From positions 124,001 through 188,000 of the forward strand of contig JBCAXA010000002.1 of NCBI GenBank assembly GCA_038534295.1: 64,000 nt of DNA. The letters run 5' to 3'. Every line of letters begins with the position of its first letter. Position 1 is the stretch's first letter. A program made the translations under genes and the position numbers. The notes under the pieces are model-generated. The model was not told the origin of the DNA. It did not search any database and saw nothing but the letters and a program-made list of their open reading frames with translations. This DNA is from JBCAXA01 sp038534295 (GTDB lineage: Bacteria > Pseudomonadota > Gammaproteobacteria > Steroidobacterales > Woeseiaceae). This document shows, one piece after another, positions 42,426-55,037 of the stretch.

Positions 42426-43118
42426 TGTTCTCCCCAACCTCGCTAAATAAAGGATGTTTAGCCAGCACGCAGCAAGCACACTTTTTCTACTCGCAGCGGC
42501 GCGAGGCCGCTGTCGACTACACCGTCACTGGTGTCGTCGGGCGACCGGTTGTCGGGAAGTTGTTGGCAACCGTACCGCGACGAATCGTCGCGGCCTCAAT
42601 GGACAAAGAACGTGCGTTATCGTTGTTGTCATTAAGGATCAGGTGAGCAGGAAGAGCGCGCTCTCTACGTGGAGCGTGCCGGCATCATGCGGCAACTGTG
42701 GTGCAGATTCAACAAGCGCCTAACGCGATTGTTGTGACCGAACAATGACCTCCGTCACAACTCGAATTTCTGTGTTCAGAGTGCGACAAAACTGCCACTT
42801 AAGGCCTACATCGACATAAAACTGTAAATCGCATCGACAGTTTTAGACCGTTGCGTAATCTGATAAATCGGGCCTCGGCGGGACAGGGGTGGGGCGCGAC
42901 GATGTTATGTGAAATCGTTCTAAAGCCGTGCGCAAAAACGGGCGCGTTTTGCGAATCAACCGCCGTTCAATTTAACCGCCTGTTTATGTGATTTGTCGCA
43001 CAAATCTCGCCATCGCGACGGTGTCGCCACACACCGACGCTCACCCCTTTGACACGTCTAATACGTCGCCATGAGCCGACGTCCGAGCCGTCGGATGGTA
43101 ACGAGCGAGGAAAGTGCG
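42426..43118. promoter_or_regulatory. Long divergent regulatory region between peptidase genes
   Basis: About 690 bases without a gene. It holds CCGCGACGA-A-TCGTCGCGG (42575-42593), TAAAACTGT-N11-ACAGTTTTA (42817-42845) and GATTTGT-CGC-ACAAATC (42990-43006), which also contains TGTGA-N6-GCACA, one base off a CRP/Vfr-type half-pair. From about 42981 onward the sequence is homologous to the region before the second tandem peptidase (about 45091 onward), including CGGTGT...ACACCG and the near-identical block at 43047-43112. That block contains TTGACA (43049) and a CCGACG...CGTCGG hairpin. Confidence 0.5.
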
Positions 43119-44879
43119 ATGTCCCGAGCGATAGTCAAGCGCCTAAACGCTGCCATAGTGTTGGCACTGCTGAGCGTAGTCACGCCAGCCATTGCGCAAA
43201 AGAGCGATGCTGGCGCGACTTTCATTGTCCGCGCAGCGAGCACAGAGCAGGCCGGGCTCGAAGTCGAGCATGCCGGCGGTGAGGTGCTTGGAAAGCTTGC
43301 GGTAATCAAAGCGGTTGAAGCCCGGCTGACGCCAGCGCAAGTGGGTGTCCTTCGGAATGAAAAACACGTGTTCGTCTTCGCAGATCAGCCAGTCGTGATC
43401 CAGGGCAAAAAGAAGAAAGACAAAAACGCCAAGGACGACAAAAAGGCTAATGACGCTGGGCAATCGGAGCCGGATGCGAAAGAAATCGAACACTTCAAGC
43501 GCAAGGGCAAGGCCAAGAAGAAACTCAAAAAAGACGAAAAGGCGCGACTGACGGAATTCACTGACTATCTGCACCCGGTGTTGATCGACGCGCCGACCGT
43601 GCACGCACTCGATGTAACGGGCAGTAATGTCACGGTTGCGGTCATTGATACGGGCCTTTGGTGGGAAGCGGACACCGACTATGGCAAGGCGCCGATCGTG
43701 CGCGTCGATTTTGTCGGCGGCAAAGCCAAGGACGACGATCCAAACGGCCACGGCACGCACGTGACCAACATTATTGCCGGCGACTTGGTTGCAAGTAATG
43801 CGGTCGCCGAGGGCATCGCGCCCAGCGCTGAAATCGCGGACCTGCGTGCGTTCAACGCTGCGGGCGGTGCCACCTACGCCGATGTCATCCGAGCGATTGA
43901 GTTCGCGATCGTCAATAAAGACAATTTCAATATTGGTGTGCTGAACATGTCGTTCAGCGCGCCACCTCAGTCGTACTACTGGGAAGACCCATTAAATCAA
44001 GCTGTGATGGCGGCTTGGAAAGCCGGCATCGTTGTCGTCGCGTCGGCCGGCAACGACGGTCCAGATCCAATGACCATCGGCGTGCCCGGCAACGTCCCCT
44101 ACATCATCACGGTAGGCGCGATGACCGACGCCTATACCGATGTCAACGGTACCGACGATCGATTGGCATCGTTCTCGTCGGTTGGGCCGACGTATGAAGG
44201 TTTCATCAAGCCCGAAGTCGTCGCCCCGGGCGGACATATTGTCTCGTCAATGCCGTTCGACGGCTGGATCAGTGTCAATCACCCGGAATCGATGATCGGT
44301 ACCGAGCGTCATTTCGAGATGTCCGGCACGTCGCAGGCGGCGGCCATCGTTAGTGGGATCGTTGCGCTGATGCTGGAGGCCGATCCGACGCTGACGCCAG
44401 ACGACGTCAAGTGCCGCCTGCTGGATAGTGCACGTCCCGCCATTGATACGGACGGCGCGTTGGCCTACAGCGTCTTCCAGCAGGGTGCGGGACTCGTCAA
44501 CGCGCTGGCCGCCGTCAATTCGTCCGCCACCGGTTGTGCCAATCAAGGCCTCGACATCGATATGGATCTTTCCGGTGACCGACACTTCGCCGGCCCCGCT
44601 CGCGTCGATGATCAAGGGAACTACTACATCGCCGATGAACAGGGCGACGCTATCGACAGCGACGGTTATGCCTGGAGCCGCAGCTACGTCTGGGGTCGCG
44701 GCTATGCGTTCAGCGATTCATACGTGTGGGGTCGCGGTTATGCCTGGTCGCGGGCCTACACATGGAGCCGCAGCTATGTCTGGGGTCGCTCCATGCCGTG
44801 GGAAAACAGCCAGCTCGAAAGCGCCGGTGTCGATACATCATCGACGGCCACAGTAAATCGCTGGGTCGAACACGAGTAG
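43119..44879 (+). CDS. Secreted subtilisin-like peptidase, tandem copy 1
   Basis: About 586 residues from ATG 43119 (GAGG upstream). An in-frame ATG at 43071 adds MSRRPSRRMVTSEESA before the signal peptide. Propeptide like an I9 inhibitor (ARLTPAQVGVLRN..VFVFADQPVV), a short Lys-rich linker, then the S8 triad Asp177 (VIDTG), His211 (NGHGTH), Ser405 (SGTSQAA). The tail has seven tandem hexapeptides of the form Tyr-x-Trp-(Ser/Gly)-Arg-x (residues 517-558). The catalytic domain is almost identical to copy 2. Secreted; substrate unknown. Confidence 0.92.
   Translation: MSRAIVKRLNAAIVLALLSVVTPAIAQKSDAGATFIVRAASTEQAGLEVEHAGGEVLGKLAVIKAVEARLTPAQVGVLRNEKHVFVFADQPVVIQGKKKKDKNAKDDKKANDAGQSEPDAKEIEHFKRKGKAKKKLKKDEKARLTEFTDYLHPVLIDAPTVHALDVTGSNVTVAVIDTGLWWEADTDYGKAPIVRVDFVGGKAKDDDPNGHGTHVTNIIAGDLVASNAVAEGIAPSAEIADLRAFNAAGGATYADVIRAIEFAIVNKDNFNIGVLNMSFSAPPQSYYWEDPLNQAVMAAWKAGIVVVASAGNDGPDPMTIGVPGNVPYIITVGAMTDAYTDVNGTDDRLASFSSVGPTYEGFIKPEVVAPGGHIVSSMPFDGWISVNHPESMIGTERHFEMSGTSQAAAIVSGIVALMLEADPTLTPDDVKCRLLDSARPAIDTDGALAYSVFQQGAGLVNALAAVNSSATGCANQGLDIDMDLSGDRHFAGPARVDDQGNYYIADEQGDAIDSDGYAWSRSYVWGRGYAFSDSYVWGRGYAWSRAYTWSRSYVWGRSMPWENSQLESAGVDTSSTATVNRWVEHE
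44667..44792 (+). repeat. Hexapeptide (Y-x-W-S/G-R-x) repeat region, copy 1
   Basis: Seven contiguous 18-base units coding for Tyr-x-Trp/Phe-Ser/Gly-Arg/Asp-x. Five of seven keep Trp and Arg fully in register, alternating YAWSRS- and YVWGRG-like units. The units are similar at DNA level (GTCTGGGGTCGC recurs). Confidence 0.85.
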
Positions 44880-44938
44880 TCGTTAGGCGTCACGGCGCGG
44901 CGCGTCATCGACTGGCCAGCGTCCCTCAATTTCCTTGG

Positions 44939-44971
44939 AGAAAGCCGCTCGCGTTGCATCGTCGAGCGGCT
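44939..44971 (+). terminator. Terminator-like hairpin between the tandem peptidases
   Basis: GAAAGCCGCTCG, 9-11-base loop, CGAGCGGCTTTC: 12 perfect pairs. Little T follows (GCGCTTTCC), so it may be a weak or RNA-stabilising structure rather than a full terminator. Confidence 0.55.
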
Positions 44972-45090
44972 TTCGCGCTTTCCACGTTGCGTGGCAGAAG
45001 TCGATGCTGCCGCGTGTCTTGGTCTATAGCGGGCGCGAGACCGTGACGGCAACGGCGATTTGCCAAAATACCGCCAGAACTTAACCGGGA

Positions 45091-45222
45091 CTTTATGAGA
45101 CCTGGGTCACAAGTCTCCCGAATGCTCGGTGTCGCTACTCACCGACGCTCGCCCCTTTGACACGTCTAATACGTCGCCATGAGCCGACGTCCGAGCCGTC
45201 GGATGGTAACGAGTATCGAGCG
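45091..45222 (+). promoter_or_regulatory. Duplicated leader of tandem peptidase copy 2
   Basis: Homologous to 42981-43118. The block TTTGACACGTCTAATACG through the CCGACG/CGTCGG hairpin is essentially identical. Here ATG 45179 opens a 15-codon frame (MSRRPSRRMVTSIER) whose TGA overlaps the peptidase ATG (ATGA), a candidate leader peptide. In copy 1 the same codons are fused in frame to the peptidase. Confidence 0.5.
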
Positions 45223-47427
45223 ATGAACCGAGCAACACTCAAGCGATTGACCACAGGACTGCTGCTGGCCGTCTTTTGCGTGACAACGCCAGCATTGGCG
45301 CAGTCTACGTCAAGCGCTTCGACCTACATTGTTCGCGCGACGAGTTCAGAGCAGGCGCGACTCGAAGTCGAGCGGGTCGGCGGCGAAGTGCTGGGTGCGC
45401 TTAATGTGATCAAGGCCGTCGAAGCACGACTGACATCCGCACAGGCAAGCGTTCTGGCCGACGGTAAACAAATCTTCGTGTTTGAGGATCAGCCGGTCGT
45501 TACCCAGGGCAAGAACAAAAAGAAAAAGAAAGACAAAGACGATGACAAGAAAAAGAAAAAGAAAAAGGGCGAAGACAAAGGTGATGACGATGACGATAAA
45601 GATGACGACAAGGACGAAAAGAAAAAGAACAAAAAGAAGTCCAAAGACGACAATGCTCGCGACGATGACGAACAAGACAAAAGCGACAAGAACTCGGCCA
45701 AGGATGACGATGAGCGTTCGGGCGCCGCTGACTACACGTATTCCTCAAGTTGGTCACTGTTTGACTGGTTCGGCGGTTCCGATTCGAAAAGCACTACTGC
45801 AGCCGGTGATGCCGTAGCGGCAGGCGGCGCGACGGGCGACGTTGTCGCCGACAACGGCACGTCTGATGAGCCATCGACCGGGCCGGCTGAATCGCTCATC
45901 GGTCAGCCGGACGGCACCGTCCAGGACGTCATCGACAACGTGCAAGACACCATTGAAGATGTCCAAGAAACGGTCGCCGATGCCCGTGACACGCTAGCTG
46001 ACGCGCTCGACGGCGAATTCCTGCGGTCAACGGCGTCGAACGGCATTCTCGATGGCGCGGAACTCTCGCGCAGCATGGACTCGACGACGTATTTGCACCC
46101 CGCACTGATCAATGCCCCGGACGTGCACATGAAGGGCATTAACGGCGCCGGCATAACCGTTGCCGTCATCGATACGGGTCTTTGGTGGGAAGCCGACACG
46201 TTGCTGAGCAAAGGGGCGCAAGTGCGCGTCGATTTCACCGGCCAGGATCTCGATGACGATCCGAACGGTCATGGCACGCACGTTGCGAACATCATTGCCA
46301 GCGATCGACTCGCATCGAACTGGGTCAGCGAAGGTATTGCGCCGTGGGCCAATCTCGCCATTCTTCGCGCATTCGATGCCTACGGTCGGGCGACCTACGC
46401 CGACGTCATTCGCGCGATCGAGTTCGCGATCGTCAACAAAGACAATTACAACATCCGCGTGCTGAACATGTCATTCAGCGCGCCGCCGCAGTCCTATTAC
46501 TGGGAAGACCCGTTGAACCAGGCCGTCATGGCGGCTTGGAAGGCCGGCATCGTAGTCGTCGCCTCGGCGGGTAACGACGGTCCGGATCCGATGACCATCG
46601 GTGTACCCGGCAACGTGCCATACATCATTACGGTCGGTGCGATGACCGATGCGTACACCGACGTCGATGGCACGGACGATCGCCTCGCGTCTTTCTCATC
46701 AGTAGGTCCGACCTACGAAGGCTTTATTAAGCCTGAGGTCGTGGCTCCCGGCGGTCACATCGTTTCGACGATGCCGTTTGACAGCTACATCAGCATGAAT
46801 CACCCGGATTCGATGCTGGACAACGAGCGTCATTTCCAAATGTCGGGTACGTCACAGGCAGCGGCGGTTGTCAGCGGTATCGTCGCTTTGATGTTGGACG
46901 CCGACCCGGCGCTGACGCCGGATGACGTCAAGTGCCGCCTGTTGGCGAGCTCGCGCCCGGCAGTCGATGCCGACGGCACGCTGGCCTACAGCGTATTCCA
47001 GCAGGGCGCCGGTCTTGTGAATGCGCTCGCGGCGGTCGATTCATCTGCCGTGGGCTGCGCCAACGAAGGCCTCAATATCGATGCCGATCTCGCTGGCGAG
47101 ACTCATTTTGCCGGTCCGGCACGCGTTGATGATCAAGGAAATTACTACATTGCCGACAACGAAGGTGAAGCGATCGACAGCGACGGCTACGCCTGGAGCC
47201 GGAGCTATGTTTGGGGCCGTGGCTTCGCGTTCAGCGACTCGTACGTGTGGGGTCGCGGCTACGCGTGGTCGCGTGCGTACACCTGGAGCCGGAGCTATGT
47301 CTGGGGACGTTCACTGCCGTGGCAAGACAGCACCATGGATGTTGCCGGCGACAGCGGTGACGTCGAGGCGGCTGGCGTCGATACGGCATCGCCGGCGACC
47401 GTCAATCGCTGGGTTGACCACGAGTAA
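45223..47427 (+). CDS. Secreted subtilisin-like peptidase, tandem copy 2
   Basis: About 734 residues from ATG 45223. Signal peptide, I9-like propeptide, then a long insert missing from copy 1: a Lys/Asp-rich tract (about residues 96-165) and an acidic helical stretch (VQDVIDNVQDTIEDVQETVADARDT). S8 triad Asp317, His350, Ser544. The tail repeats the hexapeptides (residues 656-697) and ends NRWVDHE against NRWVEHE in copy 1. The catalytic domain is nearly identical to copy 1, so the duplication is fairly recent while the linker has expanded. An upstream in-frame TTG at 45157 is open but unlikely. Confidence 0.92.
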   Translation: MNRATLKRLTTGLLLAVFCVTTPALAQSTSSASTYIVRATSSEQARLEVERVGGEVLGALNVIKAVEARLTSAQASVLADGKQIFVFEDQPVVTQGKNKKKKKDKDDDKKKKKKKGEDKGDDDDDKDDDKDEKKKNKKKSKDDNARDDDEQDKSDKNSAKDDDERSGAADYTYSSSWSLFDWFGGSDSKSTTAAGDAVAAGGATGDVVADNGTSDEPSTGPAESLIGQPDGTVQDVIDNVQDTIEDVQETVADARDTLADALDGEFLRSTASNGILDGAELSRSMDSTTYLHPALINAPDVHMKGINGAGITVAVIDTGLWWEADTLLSKGAQVRVDFTGQDLDDDPNGHGTHVANIIASDRLASNWVSEGIAPWANLAILRAFDAYGRATYADVIRAIEFAIVNKDNYNIRVLNMSFSAPPQSYYWEDPLNQAVMAAWKAGIVVVASAGNDGPDPMTIGVPGNVPYIITVGAMTDAYTDVDGTDDRLASFSSVGPTYEGFIKPEVVAPGGHIVSTMPFDSYISMNHPDSMLDNERHFQMSGTSQAAAVVSGIVALMLDADPALTPDDVKCRLLASSRPAVDADGTLAYSVFQQGAGLVNALAAVDSSAVGCANEGLNIDADLAGETHFAGPARVDDQGNYYIADNEGEAIDSDGYAWSRSYVWGRGFAFSDSYVWGRGYAWSRAYTWSRSYVWGRSLPWQDSTMDVAGDSGDVEAAGVDTASPATVNRWVDHE
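45513..45715 (+). repeat. Lys/Asp low-complexity tract with purine-rich strand
   Basis: About 200 bases of AAG, AAA, GAC and GAT codons in copy 2, giving alternating Lys blocks and Asp blocks; the coding strand is nearly all purine apart from the C or T of Asp codons. Copy 1 has only a short version (about 43410-43460). Confidence 0.85.
47188..47313 (+). repeat. Hexapeptide (Y-x-W-S/G-R-x) repeat region, copy 2
   Basis: The seven-unit repeat of copy 1 is preserved with the same order of units and mainly synonymous base changes, which indicates selection on the peptide. Confidence 0.85.
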
Positions 47428-47488
47428 GCATTTCACAACGGCTTACGGGCGCGGCGGTGCCGCGGTTCTAAGACTGAGCCCATAAGCC

Positions 47489-51982
<4,494 letters not shown>

Positions 51983-53764
51983 GTGTCTGTGCATCTCGAA
52001 GGGCGGCCACGCCTCTACATTGCCGATGATGATCCAACGATGCGGATCCTGCTGGCCGAAGCCTCAGCCGCCGCAGGATTCGATGTCACCGAGTTTGGCG
52101 ACGGTACCGATTTACTGCGCGCAGCGGAGGACCGGCTTCCAGACTGCGTGTTGCTAGATGTGAACATGCCGGTGCTCGACGGGTTCGGCGCCTGCGAAGC
52201 GTTACGCCGATTATCCGGTGCCGATCTGCTGCCAATCGTGCTGGTAACCGGCGATACCGATACAACGTCGATCAACCGGGCGTTTGACGTCGGCGCAACC
52301 GACTTCATCTCCAAGCCCATTAATTGGTCGCTGTTCGCATATCGCTTGCGCTACATCATGCGCAATGCCAGTAACTCGATTGAGCTTCGTCGCCGCGAGC
52401 AGCGCATCCACAAGCTTGCGTTCTACGATGCATTGACCGGCTTGCCGAACCGCCAACGACTGCGCGAGATGGTCGACGATGCATTGGCCGGTTCAACCGA
52501 CGGCGCGATGCTGTATCTCGATCTCGATCGCTTCAAGCGCGTTAACGATGCCTTTGGACACTCGTTTGGCGACCAATTGCTGATTGCCGTGGCTCGGCGC
52601 CTCGAGGCGGGCGTCGACGATCTCGGTCCCCGCGCCCGACGTTCCGTGCTAGCGCGATTGGGCGGCGACGAATTCGTTTGTTACCTGACGAGCGACTCGG
52701 CGCAAGACGCCGCAGTCAGTTTGGCGGAGAGCTGGATCGCCGCGTTGGGCGTGCCGGTAATCGTCGAGCACACCGAACTCTTCGTGACGCCGAGTATTGG
52801 AATCACGCTTGGGCAAGCCGGCCAGAGCGATTTCGAAACGCTGCTGATGCAGGCCGACACGGCCATGTACACGGCCAAAACGTCGGGCACGACGCACTAC
52901 GCTTCATTCGCGGATTCGATGCAGCACGACGTGTCTGAGCGCATCGACCTCGAGAACGGTCTGCGGCGCGCCATTCGCCGCGATGAGCTGACGCTGCATT
53001 ACCAGCCAAAGGTCGAGGCCGCCACCGGTCGACTGCTCGGCGTCGAGGCGCTGGCGCGTTGGCACGACGCCGATCGTGGTTTCGTCCCGCCCGGCAAATT
53101 TGTTCCGGTCGCTGAAGACTCCGGTTTGATTAAGGAGCTGGATCAGTGGGTGATTCGGCGCGCGTGTGCGCAGCTGCGCGAGTGGCTGGACGTCGGTTTG
53201 AACGTGCCTGTCGCGGTCAATCTGTCGGCAAACTTTTTCGGCCGCGCCGATATCGCCGCAAAAATCGCCGAGGTCTGTATCGAGTTCGGCGTGCCGCCGT
53301 CGATGGTGGTGCTCGAAATAACGGAGTCGACGTTGATGACCGAGGCGCGTTCGGTGGCTATGACGTTGCGGCAACTCAAAGCTTGCGGATTTCAGCTGGC
53401 CATTGACGATTTCGGGACCGGCTACTCATCGCTGTCGTACTTACGCCAGTTCGCACTCGATCAACTGAAGATTGACCGATCCTTTGTTGCCGAGATCACC
53501 GATGACGCTGAGGCCGCGGCGCTGTGTGAGAGCATCATTGCGCTTGCCAAGAGTATTCACCTGACCGTCGTTGCCGAAGGCGTCGAGACGGAAGCGCAAC
53601 AGCGCTGGTTGACCGAGCACGAGTGCGATGTCTTGCAAGGCTACTTGCTGGCCCGCCCAATGCCCGCAGACCAGATCTATGAGTTCGCGACGACCGGGAA
53701 AGTCGCAAACGCTGCCGCTGCTGAGCAAGGTCAAGTCACCGCTGCATTACGGGCCGCGAACTAA
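51983..53764 (+). CDS. Response regulator with GGDEF and EAL domains
   Basis: A 593-residue protein starting at GTG right after the kinase stop, with GGAGG upstream. Receiver with Asp59 (VLLDVNMP) and K in FISKP; diguanylate cyclase domain with intact GGDEF (227-231); phosphodiesterase domain with intact EAL (355-357), NLSANFF, EITEST, DDFGTGYSSLSYL and the AEGVET segment. Both c-di-GMP-making and -degrading activities look possible. Probably the output of the adjacent hybrid kinase, linking a periplasmic signal to c-di-GMP. Confidence 0.95.
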   Translation: MSVHLEGRPRLYIADDDPTMRILLAEASAAAGFDVTEFGDGTDLLRAAEDRLPDCVLLDVNMPVLDGFGACEALRRLSGADLLPIVLVTGDTDTTSINRAFDVGATDFISKPINWSLFAYRLRYIMRNASNSIELRRREQRIHKLAFYDALTGLPNRQRLREMVDDALAGSTDGAMLYLDLDRFKRVNDAFGHSFGDQLLIAVARRLEAGVDDLGPRARRSVLARLGGDEFVCYLTSDSAQDAAVSLAESWIAALGVPVIVEHTELFVTPSIGITLGQAGQSDFETLLMQADTAMYTAKTSGTTHYASFADSMQHDVSERIDLENGLRRAIRRDELTLHYQPKVEAATGRLLGVEALARWHDADRGFVPPGKFVPVAEDSGLIKELDQWVIRRACAQLREWLDVGLNVPVAVNLSANFFGRADIAAKIAEVCIEFGVPPSMVVLEITESTLMTEARSVAMTLRQLKACGFQLAIDDFGTGYSSLSYLRQFALDQLKIDRSFVAEITDDAEAAALCESIIALAKSIHLTVVAEGVETEAQQRWLTEHECDVLQGYLLARPMPADQIYEFATTGKVANAAAAEQGQVTAALRAAN

Positions 53765-53795
53765 CGCGGTGAGTCGGCGTGTTATTGATCTGCAG

Positions 53796-54935
53796 CTAGC
53801 GCGGCGTATCGTCGCAGTTCTCGCGGATTACTCGCCGTTGATGTAGTGCATTGAGGCGCTCGACTTCTTGCACCATGACCTCGCGCGCCTCGAGTTCCGA
53901 GCTCTGCTGCCACTGCTCCGCATACGCGTAAAAAATGCTCGAGTCTGCGAGCATGGCCGCCTCAATATCGCCCGCATCGATGGTTTCATTGAAGCGTTGT
54001 CGCAACGCGGATCGTTCAGTCTGCAATTCGGCCTGATGCTGAGCCATCGTTGGCTGGCCGTCCAGCAGCTCGATCTGCATTCCTAAGCCGATCATTTTGT
54101 CGAGAAACGTGCCTGATATTTTGCTTTGCGTGGCGTAGTACTCGAGACAATAGCTGCGTAAGAATTCGGCCTCGACAATGGCCTCTCGACAGGTCGTGAT
54201 CGCTGTTGCGCTCGGCAATGCGGCAGTTAAAGCGAAGGCTTGACTCACGCGCTCTTGAAACGGCAATCCGGCGACGACTAACGCCGCGTCTATGCGCAGA
54301 ACGAGATCGATGAAGTAGATGTCCGAATCGCTCGCCGCAGCCGCATTCGCGAGGGCGTCGGCGGCACGATCATAGCGGCGATCGCGCAAAGCAAGCTCGG
54401 CTCGTTCCGCCCACGGAGCGGCGTTGCCCGCGTCCACCGCTAACCAGTCGCTGATCCGACGTTCTAGCTGCCCTTCGCCGCACTGACCAGGCTGGTCTTT
54501 TTGGCGCTTTTTGCAGAGTTGCACCGACAGCATCCGCAGAACCGGATCGCGCGGTCGGGCGTCGATCGCGCGATCGAGTAAGGCAATCGCATCCAGACCG
54601 ACCGGCGCGAGCAGGGCCGCGATCGCGAGTTCCTCGGCTCGATCGCTTTTCGCCAGCAGTGCCGCGGCAGCGCGCAAGGTGTCATTGTCAGGTGCGTGCC
54701 ACGTCGATGCATCGAACGACAGGCGCGCTGTCGGTGATTGACAATAACGTGGTTCGGGCGCAATTTCGCCGGCCGTAGAGGTTGGTTGCGGTGGGGTGAC
54801 CGACGCGACGGCGCGAAGGCTTGCGCCGCCTTCAGCCGACGGTAGCGAACCACGCTCAACGTCACTGCGATTTACTGTCAACAGAATCACGATGGCGATC
54901 GCGATGAGTCCGGCGATGAAAAGCGCGCGCGGCAA
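53796..54935 (-). CDS. Membrane-anchored helical-repeat protein
   Basis: About 379 residues from TTG 54935. An N-terminal transmembrane anchor (ALFIAGLIAIAIVILLTVN), a Pro/Ser/Thr linker, then helical pairs of TPR/SEL1 type (LLDRAIDARPRDPVLRMLSVQLC, WAERAELALRDRRYDRAADALANAAAA). No catalytic motif. No clear Shine-Dalgarno for the TTG, so the start is uncertain. Convergent with the REC-GGDEF-EAL gene and divergent from pyruvate carboxylase. Confidence 0.65.
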   Translation of the reverse strand: MPRALFIAGLIAIAIVILLTVNRSDVERGSLPSAEGGASLRAVASVTPPQPTSTAGEIAPEPRYCQSPTARLSFDASTWHAPDNDTLRAAAALLAKSDRAEELAIAALLAPVGLDAIALLDRAIDARPRDPVLRMLSVQLCKKRQKDQPGQCGEGQLERRISDWLAVDAGNAAPWAERAELALRDRRYDRAADALANAAAASDSDIYFIDLVLRIDAALVVAGLPFQERVSQAFALTAALPSATAITTCREAIVEAEFLRSYCLEYYATQSKISGTFLDKMIGLGMQIELLDGQPTMAQHQAELQTERSALRQRFNETIDAGDIEAAMLADSSIFYAYAEQWQQSSELEAREVMVQEVERLNALHQRRVIRENCDDTPR

Positions 54936-55037
54936 TTACCTACATCTCGGCGGTTTGAGCATTGGTCGCCAGCATAAGCGATCTCTATACTCGATGCCTT
55001 TGGCTGATTTGGGCCGAATTCGTAAAACGAGTTGCTG

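Noticed and set aside
42987..43002. CRP-type site TGTGA-N6-GCACA
   Set aside because: It differs from consensus in one half and is not kept before tandem copy 2; the overlapping GATTTGT/ACAAATC palindrome explains the symmetry as well. Noted but not called.
45513..45715. CRISPR-like or satellite repeat
   Set aside because: The periodicity is of codons (Lys, Asp) inside an open frame; there are no spacers and no cas genes.
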